Part shown: piece by piece, positions 6,739 to 14,936 of the stretch | Numbering within the stretch: position 1 is the first letter of the stretch | Layout: every line of letters starts with the position of its first letter | Assembly (NCBI GenBank): GCA_019745975.1 | Contig: JAIESQ010000073.1 | Coordinates: forward strand, 1 to 64,000 | Length of the DNA: 64,000 nt | Reading direction: 5' to 3' | Origin: Pirellulales bacterium | GTDB taxonomy: Bacteria; Planctomycetota; Planctomycetia; Pirellulales; JAEUIK01 | Notes under the pieces: model-generated | The model's input: the letters and a program-made list of their open reading frames with translations, nothing else | What the model was told of the DNA's origin: nothing | Database searches by the model: none | Made by a program: the position numbers and the translations under genes

Positions 6739-8715
6739 CTAGCGCCCTTCGAGCATCCGGCGGCGGCCGACGGCCGCCAGCGTCGCGACATAGCGCCAGG
6801 TGACCGCGATGGCCACCAACGCCATCGCGCCCAGGATCACCCAGCGCACGAGGGGCCGTCGCTGGGTGTCGGGAAGCCCCTGGGCCAGATCGCGATCGGC
6901 GCGCACCACGGTAAAGATGCCGATCAGCATCTCTTCCCACGATTGATCACCCCAGTGCACGGTGGCCGTGGGGTCCGGGTTCGAGGGGTTGCCGGCCGAA
7001 TTGTCGAAGTGGGCGACGCAGTGGATCACGGTCCCCTGGGGCAACCGCCGCGGTTCGGCCAGCAGGTAGCTGTGCTGCCAGTTGAAGTCGTACTTCGGCA
7101 CGTCGAGCAGAATCTCGCGACGGCCATCAGGCCAGAGCGCTTCGTAGCGGAACGACTTGCCGCGCAGGTGCATGTGCGGCCGAAAGAGCAGCAGATCGAC
7201 GTCGGTGGGCACGCGATAGTCGACCGCGACTTCGTGATTGGCGGCGCCCGGGGGGATTTCCATGTCGATCGCGGCGGGCATCACGCTCAGCACGCGCCCG
7301 CTGACCTGTTGCGGGTCGGCAAACACCAGGCCGATCGAGCTGCGATCGGATTGCGCGACGCCGTTGGGCGTGTAGTGCATCTCGAAGGAGATGTGCGAGC
7401 CGGCCGGCACGCGCAGCGCGCAGCCCGGGGGCATGATCCACGGATCGCCGCCGGGGTTGTAGCCCCCCAAGAGATCGATGCCGCCGTTGAGCCGCAGCTT
7501 CGTGAGATCTCCCGGCGGATGAAAGTAAACGGTGACGTGATGCACGACCGCATAGTTGCCGGGCCGCCCTTCGGTGGCGCGAATCCACTTGTCTTCTTTG
7601 AAGCCAGGGTCAACGTGGAACCACTGATATTCGACGGTCCCCTCGGCCGGCACGTCGACCGGTTGTTGGCTCATGTGGACGATCTGATCAGGCGTGCCAA
7701 TGCGCCAACCACTGGTCGCGAGGCGCTGGGGCGGGAGCGTGGCAAGATCACCCTGCGGCGCGCTGGCATCGACCCAGGCAAGAATCTTTGCCCGTTCGTC
7801 GGCCGTGAGCGTGGGATCGTTTGAGAAGCGGCCGTATTCGGGGCTGGCATGCCAGGGTGGCATCCGCCCTTCGCCGACGACTTCGCCGATGGTGTCGGCC
7901 CAGCCGGCGACTTCGGCGTACTCCAATAGCGCGAAGGGAGCGAGCTGACCGGGTTGATGGCAGATTTGGCAGCGGTGGGCAAAGATCGACGCGATGTCAC
8001 CGGCCCAAGTGGGTGAGTTGGCGGCGGCTTCGCCTGCGGCTGTTCGTGCTCGGCCGATGAAGCAGCCAGGCGCAGCGGTCACCGGTTGCGAAACTTCGCG
8101 GCCAGCAAGCAGTTCGTCGAGCGCGGCGGCCAGGTCGTGGCGCGTGGGGGCGGGGCGCTGAAAGCCGATGCCGTACTGATCGTCGATCCGTCCCCGATAA
8201 CGGATGCGGCGCTCGCGGTCGAGCACGAACACTTCGGGCGTGCGCACAGCGGCGAACTGGTCGGCGACGGCGTGCGTGGGGTCCTTCAGCATGGGGAAAC
8301 TGATTTGATGGTTACGGGCGTGCTGGGCGACCTCGGAGTTCGAGTCCTGAGAATTCGAATTGATGGCCAGAAAGCCGACGCCACGCGGCTGATAGCGCGA
8401 GGCGAGATCGAGCAGCCGCGGCACGTAGAGGTTGGCCAGCGGGCATTCGGTGCCCAGGAAGGCGACGACCACGAGTTGGGAGTCGCGCAGCTCGGAGAGC
8501 GCGTGCTCGACGCCGCGCGGATCGCGCAGCGTGAAGTCGGCGACTTGTCGGCCGAGCGAGGCGGCCGTATCGGGGGTCGCCGTCTCGGCTGTCGGCGCGT
8601 TCGTTGCTGGCGCGTTGGTTGGTAGCGTATCGGCCGCCGCTATGACAGCGGGCCAGCACGCCGGCAGGGCGACGACAAGGCAGTAGATTTTGAGGTGCAA
8701 CAGCGGTCGCATCAA
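6739..8715 (-). CDS. Redoxin, cytochrome c and copper-monooxygenase-like fusion protein
   Basis: A 658-residue exported protein combining three modules. After a signal peptide (1-27), residues 55-205 form an AhpC/TSA-type redoxin with a single cysteine in 'FLGTECPLAN' (Cys91). A haem c motif CQICH (249-253) with a later 'RMPPWH' resembles the planctomycete cytochrome segment. The C-terminal half resembles a type II copper ascorbate-dependent monooxygenase (PHM-like): 'VVHHVTVYFHP', 'RPHMHLRG' and 'WEEMLIG' match the His-His, His-X-His and Met copper ligands. One membrane helix near the C-terminus (VILGAMALVAIAVTW) may anchor it. A secreted redox enzyme is likely, but the substrate cannot be told. 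It converges on the oxidoreductase gene with 17 bases between. Confidence 0.88.
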   Translation of the reverse strand: MMRPLLHLKIYCLVVALPACWPAVIAAADTLPTNAPATNAPTAETATPDTAASLGRQVADFTLRDPRGVEHALSELRDSQLVVVAFLGTECPLANLYVPRLLDLASRYQPRGVGFLAINSNSQDSNSEVAQHARNHQISFPMLKDPTHAVADQFAAVRTPEVFVLDRERRIRYRGRIDDQYGIGFQRPAPTRHDLAAALDELLAGREVSQPVTAAPGCFIGRARTAAGEAAANSPTWAGDIASIFAHRCQICHQPGQLAPFALLEYAEVAGWADTIGEVVGEGRMPPWHASPEYGRFSNDPTLTADERAKILAWVDASAPQGDLATLPPQRLATSGWRIGTPDQIVHMSQQPVDVPAEGTVEYQWFHVDPGFKEDKWIRATEGRPGNYAVVHHVTVYFHPPGDLTKLRLNGGIDLLGGYNPGGDPWIMPPGCALRVPAGSHISFEMHYTPNGVAQSDRSSIGLVFADPQQVSGRVLSVMPAAIDMEIPPGAANHEVAVDYRVPTDVDLLLFRPHMHLRGKSFRYEALWPDGRREILLDVPKYDFNWQHSYLLAEPRRLPQGTVIHCVAHFDNSAGNPSNPDPTATVHWGDQSWEEMLIGIFTVVRADRDLAQGLPDTQRRPLVRWVILGAMALVAIAVTWRYVATLAAVGRRRMLEGR

Positions 8716-8788
8716 TTCATGCTAACTGCTACGCAAATGCCTGCCCAGCAAGTGTGAAGAATCGAATGATCACGACGGTTCGGCGATC

Positions 8789-8844
8789 GTGGCGCGGCCA
8801 TCCTGGGCGTGTTCGCGATGGGCTGGAAGCCCAGGCCTAGGTGG
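8789..8844. repeat. Decayed copy of the GTGGCACGGCCA dispersed repeat
   Basis: This stretch begins GTGGCGCGGCCATCCTGG and runs on to ATGGGCTGGAAGCCCAGG. It matches the outer arms of the composite element at 48418-48586 (GTGGCACGGCCATCTTGG and CATGGGCTGGAAGCCCATG), with several substitutions and without the inner insert. It sits between two divergent genes and could be a hairpin-forming intergenic element. It takes up part of the space available for their promoters. Confidence 0.65.
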
Positions 8845-8929
8845 CTCGGCGGGTTGGAAATAGGGAGCCGCGCCGGTATGCTCTGGATCGCGAGAATGGC
8901 GATGACAAGGACCACTGCAGAGACACCCC

Positions 8930-10141
8930 ATGCGACCAACTCGTTGGATCTTGCCATGTTGTCTGGCCACGTCGTTGATCGCGGCGTCGAGCGTTGCCCT
9001 GGGGGCCGAGGCCTCGTCGGACAAGCTCGTGATGGCCGTGAAGGCGGTCGGACACAATGCCCAAGGCAACGCGGCGGCAGCGGCGGCGGTCGCGGAGCTT
9101 TCGCAGGCTTCGGTCGACACGCTGCCTCGGCTGCTGGCGGCGATCGACGATGCCAATCCATTGGCGGCCAATTTGCTGGCCGGCGCCGTCGAAGCAATTT
9201 GCGATCGCCAACTGGCCGGCGGCGGCAAACTGCCTGTCGCAGTGCTCGAAAAATACGTGCTCGACACGGCGCATCAGGCTCGCTCACGGCGCTTGGCCTA
9301 CGAGCTCCTCTTACGGGTCGATGCGAGCGCGGCGGATCGCTTGATCCCCGGCTTGCTCAACGATGTGGGGCTCGAGTTTCGCCGTGACGCCGTGGCCCGG
9401 TTGATCACCGCGGGAGAAGCCGACGCGAAAGCCGAGAAGGCCGACGCGGCGAAAGCCACGTTTGCCAAGGCGCTCACCGCCGCGCGCGATCTCGATCAGG
9501 TCAAGCTGCTGGCCGAGAAGCTCAAACAACTAGGCAGTCCGATCGATCTGCCGACGCACTTTGGCCTGGTCCTCGAGTGGCAGGCGATCGGCCCGTTCGA
9601 CAACACCGACATGAAAAGTTTCGATACCGTCTATCCGCCGGAGGAAAAGGTCGATTTGACGGCGAGCTATCCCGGCCCGCCGGGCGCCAACGGCAAGCCG
9701 ACGCAACTGCGCTGGAAGCCCGTTTATAGCAGCGAAGACTTGGGGCTCGTCGATTTGAACAAGGGGCTCACCAAGGCCAACGACGTGGTCGGCTACGTGG
9801 CGTGCCAGTTCGACTCGGACAAGGAACAGGACGTCGACTTGCGATTGGCCACCGTCAACGCCAACAAGATCTGGCTCAACGGCAAGCTGCTGGCCGTCAA
9901 CGAGGTGTATCACGCCGGCAACGAGTTTGATCAATATGTCGCCGCGGGGCGCTTGAAGAAGGGCCCGAACGTCATCCTGCTAAAGATTCTGCAGAACAAG
10001 CAGCCGGAGACTTGGGCGCAAGATTGGAGTTTTCAGTTCCGCGTGTGCGACAAGATCGGCACGGCGGTGCTGGCGAAGAACCGGCCGCCGCGCCGCCCAG
10101 CGACGACGGGCGAACAGGCTTCGGCCGCGGCGCTGCGGTGA
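8930..10141 (+). CDS. Exported HEAT-like helical repeat protein with C-terminal beta domain
   Basis: A 403-residue protein with a signal peptide (MRPTRWILPCCLATSLIAASSVALGA). Residues 30-200 are Ala/Leu-rich helices in pairs ('ASVDTLPRLLAAIDDANPLA', 'SRRLAYELLLRVDAS'), in the style of HEAT-type repeats. The C-terminal half is beta-rich, with 'VLEWQAIGPFDN', 'DVVGYVACQFDS' and 'VNANKIWLNGKLLAVNEVY'. That pattern resembles galactose-binding-like domains in planctomycete exported proteins. No catalytic residues are evident, so a binding or scaffold role outside the cytoplasm is plausible. It is followed closely by the PQQ-propeller gene. Confidence 0.65.
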   Translation: MRPTRWILPCCLATSLIAASSVALGAEASSDKLVMAVKAVGHNAQGNAAAAAAVAELSQASVDTLPRLLAAIDDANPLAANLLAGAVEAICDRQLAGGGKLPVAVLEKYVLDTAHQARSRRLAYELLLRVDASAADRLIPGLLNDVGLEFRRDAVARLITAGEADAKAEKADAAKATFAKALTAARDLDQVKLLAEKLKQLGSPIDLPTHFGLVLEWQAIGPFDNTDMKSFDTVYPPEEKVDLTASYPGPPGANGKPTQLRWKPVYSSEDLGLVDLNKGLTKANDVVGYVACQFDSDKEQDVDLRLATVNANKIWLNGKLLAVNEVYHAGNEFDQYVAAGRLKKGPNVILLKILQNKQPETWAQDWSFQFRVCDKIGTAVLAKNRPPRRPATTGEQASAAALR

Positions 10142-10260
10142 GCATCCAGCTTTGTAAAGTTATCGTTTTCGACCGCAACACTCTTACGAGATCTCGTCGA
10201 TGGATTCGCTTCGATTCCAGGCCAAAGAATTTGCCGCTCGCGACCAGAGATTGACGAAGG

Positions 10261-10289
10261 CACTGCTGGACAAGCCAGCAGTGGCACCC
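10261..10289. repeat. Perfect hairpin repeat upstream of the PQQ-propeller gene
   Basis: CACTGCTGG and CCAGCAGTG (10261-10283) form a perfect 9-bp stem with the loop ACAAG, followed by GCACCC. This looks like an intergenic repeat element. An open frame from 10200 runs through it, which is why a later start is preferred for the propeller gene. Confidence 0.6.
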
Positions 10290-10301
10290 CAGCGACGATG
10301 G

Positions 10302-11507
10302 GTGCGCGAGCGGTTTGCGATGGCCCTGTCGCTGTCGCTCCTAGCGGGGCTGGCCAGCGGCGCCGACTGGCTCCACTTCCGTGGTAGCGACACCAGCGGC
10401 GTTTCCACCGAAGCGGGGTTGCCCACCACCTGGTCGGCTACGGAAAACGTCGCCTGGCAGACGGCCTTGCCGGGCCGCGGCGTGTCGAGCCCGATCGTCG
10501 TCGGGGGCAAGGTGATCGTCACCAGCAGCAGCGGCTTCCGCGATGACAAGCTGCACGTCGTGTGTGTCGACGCCGGCAGCGGCCAGATCGAATGGCATCG
10601 CCAGTTTTGGGCCACCGGGCGTTCGCTGCACCATCCGACCAGTTCTAACGCCGCGCCCAGCCCCACCAGCGACGGCCGCAGGGTGTACGCCTTCTTCTCA
10701 TCGAACGACCTGGTGTGCATTGATCTCGACGGTACCGTGCGCTGGGTGCGCGGACTGACATACGACTTTCCGACTGCCGTGAACGACGTTGGCATGTCGA
10801 GCTCGCCCGTCGTCGTCGACGATACGGTGATCGTGCAGGTCGAGTGCAAGGGAGATTCGTTCTCGACCGGCATCGACGCCAAGACAGGCGAAACCCACTG
10901 GCAACTTCCGCGCTTGAAGGAGATGAACTGGTGCTCGCCGGCGCTCATGCCCTTGGGCGACGGTCGCCAGGCCGTGCTCCTGCAGTCGCCCGATCGGCTG
11001 ACGGCGCACGATCCGCGCACTGGCAAGGAGCTGTGGGCGCACGTCGAGGCGTGCTCGAGCATTCCGTCGGCCACGGCCGATAAGAACCTGGTGCTCGTCC
11101 CGGCGGCTGGGCTGACGGCGCTGCGGGCCGGTGCGTCGGGCACGCCTGAGGTATTGTGGAAAGAGAATCGCCTGGCGCCGGGTAACTCCAGCCCGGTAAC
11201 GCATGGCGAGCGGGTCTATGTGATCAATCGGGGTGGCGTGCTGGTGGCCGGCAACTTGAGCGATGGCGACGTCGCCGCGCAACTGCGACTCGGTGGCTCG
11301 TTCTGGGCGACGCCGATCGTGGCCGGCGATCACCTCTACGCTGCCAACGAAGCAGGCGTTACCTATGTCGTCAAACTCGGCGACAAGCCGGAGATCGTCG
11401 CCAAGAACGAGCTGGGCGAGCCGGTGCTCGGCACGCCGGCCGTCGGCGGCGGCGCGCTCTTCATTCGCTCGGATGGCAATCTGTGGAAGATCGCGGGCGG
11501 CAAGTGA
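10302..11507 (+). CDS. Exported PQQ-binding-like beta-propeller protein
   Basis: The protein has 401 residues. The start is the GTG at 10302, giving 'RERFAMALSLSLLAGLASGA' as signal peptide; an ATG at 10320 is an alternative. The open frame goes back to an ATG at 10200 but would run through a perfect hairpin repeat. The mature protein has the repeating blade pattern of PQQ-like propellers: 'DWLHFRGSDTSG' at the N-terminus, then 'VVCVDAGSGQIEWH', 'VCIDLDGTVRWVRG' and 'LTAHDPRTGKELWAHV'. Planctomycetes encode many such exported propellers. Whether this one binds PQQ is unknown, and most act as binding or assembly proteins. Its stop overlaps the aroA start. Confidence 0.88.
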   Translation: MRERFAMALSLSLLAGLASGADWLHFRGSDTSGVSTEAGLPTTWSATENVAWQTALPGRGVSSPIVVGGKVIVTSSSGFRDDKLHVVCVDAGSGQIEWHRQFWATGRSLHHPTSSNAAPSPTSDGRRVYAFFSSNDLVCIDLDGTVRWVRGLTYDFPTAVNDVGMSSSPVVVDDTVIVQVECKGDSFSTGIDAKTGETHWQLPRLKEMNWCSPALMPLGDGRQAVLLQSPDRLTAHDPRTGKELWAHVEACSSIPSATADKNLVLVPAAGLTALRAGASGTPEVLWKENRLAPGNSSPVTHGERVYVINRGGVLVAGNLSDGDVAAQLRLGGSFWATPIVAGDHLYAANEAGVTYVVKLGDKPEIVAKNELGEPVLGTPAVGGGALFIRSDGNLWKIAGGK

Positions 11508-12898
11508 GCGGCGAGGGCGCGCAGCCATCGTCGCGCGATTCAGCTTCGTCAGCGCCCGCGGAGCGCTCAGCAGTCAGGCCGTGGCACGCCACGCCCGAGG
11601 AAATCGAAATCCGCCCGTGCGGCGCGTTGCGCGGCAGCGTGCGGCCCCCCGGTTCCAAGTCGCTCACCAACCGTGCGCTGGTCTGCGCGGCGCTGGCCAA
11701 GGGGCGGTCAATTCTCACGGGCGCGTTGGATAGCGAAGACACGCGCGTGATGTTCGAGGCACTCGGCCAGTTGGGCATCGCACTGGCGCTCGATCCGGCG
11801 GAGCGCGTGATTACCGTGACGGGCTGCACGGGCAAGCTGCCGGCCACGCGGGCCGAAGTATTCGTCGACAACAGCGGCACCACGGCCCGCTTTCTGGCGG
11901 CCGTGCTCACACTCGGGCAGGGGATCTACCGGCTCGACGGCGCGCCGCGGATGCGCGAGCGGCCCATACAAGACCTGGTCGACGCGCTGCGGGCGCTGGG
12001 GGCCAACGTGTCGAGCGATCAAGAGACCGGCTGCCCACCGCTGTTGGTGCGCGCCGCCGGGCTCGACGGCGGCGTGGCCCACGTGCGCGGCGATATCAGC
12101 AGCCAGTTCTTGAGCGGGCTGTTGTTGGCCGCCCCCTATGCCCGTCAGCCGGTCGATCTCGTCGTCGAAGGCGAGCTGGTTTCGAAACCGTACGTGACGA
12201 TGACCTTGGCTGTGATGCGCGAATTTGGCGTCGAGGTACGGGCGGAGTGCTTTACGCGGTTCGAGGTTCCTAACGATCGACCCTACCAGGGACGCGAGTA
12301 CGCGATCGAGCCCGACGCTTCGGCGGCGAGCTACTTTTTCGCGGCGGCGGCGATCACCGGGGGCGAGGTGCGCGTCGAAGGACTTTCGCGCGCGAGCCTG
12401 CAAGGAGACGTCGCCTTCGTCGAGTTGCTCGAGCAGATGGGCTGCCAGGTGCGGCACGAGGTCGACGCGATCACGGTGCGCGGTGCGGCACTGGCGGGCG
12501 GCAAGCTGCGTGGCATCACCTGCGACATGAACGCGATCAGCGACACGGTGCAAACCCTCTCGGCTGTGGCTCTGTTTGCCGACGGGCCGACGACGATCAC
12601 CGGCGTGCCGCACATCCGTCATAAAGAAACCGATCGCCTGGCGGCGCTAGCCACGGAGCTGCGCAAGTTCGGCGCCGAAGTCGACGAACGGCCCGACGGG
12701 TTGCGGATCGTACCGCCGCAGAAGGCCAATGCGTTGCATGGCGCGGCGATCGACACCTATCGCGATCACCGCATGGCGATGAGCCTGGCGCTGGTGGGGT
12801 TGCGTGTGCCGGGGGTGACGATCCGCGACCCCGGCTGCGTGGCCAAGACCTATCCCGAGTATTTCGACGATTTGATGACGCTGGTCGCGGGGTCGTAG
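11504..12898 (+). CDS. aroA: 3-phosphoshikimate 1-carboxyvinyltransferase (EPSP synthase)
   Basis: The 464-residue product catalyses transfer of enolpyruvate from PEP to shikimate-3-phosphate, the sixth step of the shikimate pathway, in the cytoplasm. Class signatures are clear: 'PPGSKSLTNRALV' with the phosphate-binding lysine, 'DNSGTTARFL', 'DISSQFLSGLLLAAPYA', 'IRHKETDRL' and 'YRDHRMAMSLALVG'. The GTG start overlaps the propeller gene stop by four bases (GTGA). An in-frame ATG at 11483 would give seven more residues. The first 35 residues precede the family's usual start and are poorly conserved in character, so the true start could be further in. Coupling to a secreted propeller protein is odd and probably coincidental. 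Confidence 0.96.
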   Translation: MSGEGAQPSSRDSASSAPAERSAVRPWHATPEEIEIRPCGALRGSVRPPGSKSLTNRALVCAALAKGRSILTGALDSEDTRVMFEALGQLGIALALDPAERVITVTGCTGKLPATRAEVFVDNSGTTARFLAAVLTLGQGIYRLDGAPRMRERPIQDLVDALRALGANVSSDQETGCPPLLVRAAGLDGGVAHVRGDISSQFLSGLLLAAPYARQPVDLVVEGELVSKPYVTMTLAVMREFGVEVRAECFTRFEVPNDRPYQGREYAIEPDASAASYFFAAAAITGGEVRVEGLSRASLQGDVAFVELLEQMGCQVRHEVDAITVRGAALAGGKLRGITCDMNAISDTVQTLSAVALFADGPTTITGVPHIRHKETDRLAALATELRKFGAEVDERPDGLRIVPPQKANALHGAAIDTYRDHRMAMSLALVGLRVPGVTIRDPGCVAKTYPEYFDDLMTLVAGS

Positions 12899-12915
12899 TC
12901 GGAAAGGGCGCTCTT

Positions 12916-13005
12916 GTAGGGTGTGCGCAGCACACCAGTGCTTGCGACACGGATACACAATTCGTGATCCATCACGTCAGGACTGGTGTGTTTCACGCGT
13001 CCTGC
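12916..13005. repeat. GTAGGGTGTGCGCAGCACACC dispersed repeat, partly decayed
   Basis: The left arm begins GTAGGGTGTGCGCAGCACAC, as in the copies at 28018 and 48460. The right arm, GGTGTGTTTCACGCGTCCTGC, has diverged from the intact GTGCGTTTCACGCACCCTAC. The element fills the gap after aroA and its right end reaches into the 3' end of the convergent STM3941-like gene, so it may contribute that protein's last residues. Confidence 0.7.
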
Positions 13006-13565
13006 GAGGGGCCCGAGTCGCCTGGTTGGCCGTATTTAGCAAACTCGGCACCCACGAGCCCGACCAAGTCATCGAACTTGATCGCCAGGCCGTTGGCGGA
13101 AATGTTGATCGGGCTGCCGGTCATCCGATAACTGGCCGAATTGAGCAGGCGACGAATGAACCCGAGCCGTTCGATATACTGCTGCGGATTGGCAAGCTCA
13201 ATCGTAAGCATCCGTTGGCCAGCAATCGTGGTGACGGACAGGCCGACGATATCACGCCACGAGACACGACCCACGGCCGCGGCATTCGAGTTGTCGACAA
13301 TTCCCTGCTGGTCGATGACCAAGCCCGGCTTCGTATCGATGAACTTCATTGCCGAATAAATGGCGCAAGCACCGAAGAACAACACGCCCGCAACGGCCAC
13401 TGCTTGCACGCTAAGAGGGTTGTAGCGTTGCTGCTCGGAGGCGTAGCTCCACATCCAAATGCTGATCGCGACGAAGGCAATCGACCCGAACAGGAGTAGC
13501 AGTATCTTCCCCTTGCTTAGCGGAATGGCGATGGCTTCGTGTGCGTCATAGTCCGGAATTGTCAT
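12993..13565 (-). CDS. STM3941-like membrane protein
   Basis: The start ATG at 13565 has GGGGAAG upstream; an 18-residue longer frame lacks support. The 190-residue product has two hydrophobic segments (ILLLLFGSIAFVAISIWMW and VQAVAVAGVLFFGACAIYSAM). A soluble domain follows with 'GLVIDQQGIVDNSNAAAVG' and 'VSWRDIVGLSVTTIAGQRML'. This layout matches what is known as the STM3941 family, membrane proteins of unknown role with a PH-like C-terminal part. The last few codons fall inside a decayed intergenic repeat, so the C-terminus (GDSGPSQDA) may not be original. Confidence 0.7.
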   Translation of the reverse strand: MTIPDYDAHEAIAIPLSKGKILLLLFGSIAFVAISIWMWSYASEQQRYNPLSVQAVAVAGVLFFGACAIYSAMKFIDTKPGLVIDQQGIVDNSNAAAVGRVSWRDIVGLSVTTIAGQRMLTIELANPQQYIERLGFIRRLLNSASYRMTGSPINISANGLAIKFDDLVGLVGAEFAKYGQPGDSGPSQDA

Positions 13566-13718
13566 CGCTTCCCCAAAGTGAATTCCCCAACTCAATCGCT
13601 GGATTCTTGAACGTTGCAAATCGCCTGGCGGCTATATTGAACGGCGCGCCCTCATTCTTGGCGCAGCGTCGTGGCGTTTCAAGCAATCGGCGGTGAATGT
13701 CTCGAAGGGATCGGGCGC

Positions 13719-14936
13719 ATGAGGAGCTTGCTGCGAGCGTGCCTGACAATCGGCGGTTGCCTGGCGATGCCATCATGCTGGACTGCGGCTGAGGAGCCTT
13801 CGCGCGAGGCGGCCGAACCTGACGTATTGATGATCGCGCGGCCAGCCGACGCTGGCCCCAGTCCACAATGCGTCGCCATCTCAACCGACGGCAAGCTGGT
13901 GGCCGCGGGCTTTGGCGGGGGAACCAACGGCCGCTTTCCGCTGGAACCGCGCGGCGGCGGCGTAGCGATCTACGACCGTGAAGCTGGCAAGCGACTGCAC
14001 TTCGCACCTGAATATGGCGACGTCATCCAGTTGCAGTTCTCGGGAGACGGGCATTCGCTCATTTACACGCGCCTGTACACGCCGGGGGATTCGATCGACG
14101 ACAACCGCGTGGTCGTAATCGATGTCGCGACCGGCAAAGAGCGGCAGCATTGGGAGGTCGATCAAGTGGCGGCATCCGTGGCGGGCAATCTGCTCGCCAT
14201 GCGCCGCGCGCGGGGGATCGAAGTTTACGACATCGAGAATCTGACCAGGCGACACGAGCTCGATGTGAGGTCGGCGCGTGTCATCGCGCTCTCGCCCGAC
14301 GCACGCCTGCTGGCGACGATCGTCGCGACGCGAAGCGATCCCGAATTGCAATTGATCGAGCTGTCGAGCGGCACGGTGTTGCACTCCGCGAGCAAGCCCG
14401 AGTTGCGTATGGTGCTGGCGTTGGTCTGGTCGCGCGACGGCACGCTACTGGCGACCGGCCACGCCGGGGGTGGCGCCACGCTCTGGAGCGCGAGCGACCT
14501 GACAGCGAGGCATACGTTTGCCGTCGAGACCGCGGCCCACGTGCGGCCAGTATTCGCGCCCGGTGGCGATGCCTTGTGGTTGTTCTCCCAGCCAGTGCAG
14601 GGCATGCGCTGGACGTACGACCAGGGCGCCGCCAGCGGATTCAAGTTCGAAAACGCTCGAACTGAAACGGATTGCGACGCCTGGTCGTTCGGTGTGACCG
14701 ACTTCGAGCCGCGCGCGCATTGGCGCTTTGTCGACGCGAGTTTTCGCACCTGGTACGCGCGGTTTGGTCGGTCGAACGGGTGGCCCGAATACAATCCGAC
14801 TCGATTTGCCATGTCCGTCGATGGTCGCTACGTCGTGGCCGGCTGCCATGGGGCGGCGCTGTACGATCTTGCTTCAGGCAAGCTGGTACAGCAGTTCAGC
14901 CCGCCTGAGCAACCGCCGGCTGCCGAGCAAAAGTGA
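13719..14936 (+). CDS. Exported WD40-like beta-propeller protein
   Basis: The ATG at 13719 gives a 405-residue product with a signal peptide (MRSLLRACLTIGGCLAM). The body has repeated blade-like segments: 'CVAISTDGKLVAAGFGGG', 'VIALSPDARLLATIV', 'ALVWSRDGTLLATGHAGG', 'RFAMSVDGRYVVAGC'. Each has the S-x-D-G-x-x-L/V-A pattern of WD40 blades, with weak or absent WD dipeptides. This suggests a six- to seven-bladed exported propeller for protein binding. No enzymatic residues are evident. Its 3' end overlaps the convergent epimerase gene by 41 bases. Confidence 0.78.
   Translation: MRSLLRACLTIGGCLAMPSCWTAAEEPSREAAEPDVLMIARPADAGPSPQCVAISTDGKLVAAGFGGGTNGRFPLEPRGGGVAIYDREAGKRLHFAPEYGDVIQLQFSGDGHSLIYTRLYTPGDSIDDNRVVVIDVATGKERQHWEVDQVAASVAGNLLAMRRARGIEVYDIENLTRRHELDVRSARVIALSPDARLLATIVATRSDPELQLIELSSGTVLHSASKPELRMVLALVWSRDGTLLATGHAGGGATLWSASDLTARHTFAVETAAHVRPVFAPGGDALWLFSQPVQGMRWTYDQGAASGFKFENARTETDCDAWSFGVTDFEPRAHWRFVDASFRTWYARFGRSNGWPEYNPTRFAMSVDGRYVVAGCHGAALYDLASGKLVQQFSPPEQPPAAEQK

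Noticed and set aside
6544-7824. 426-codon plus-strand open frame
   Set aside because: It spans the end of one real gene and the antisense of the redoxin fusion; Gly/Arg/His-rich without a domain.
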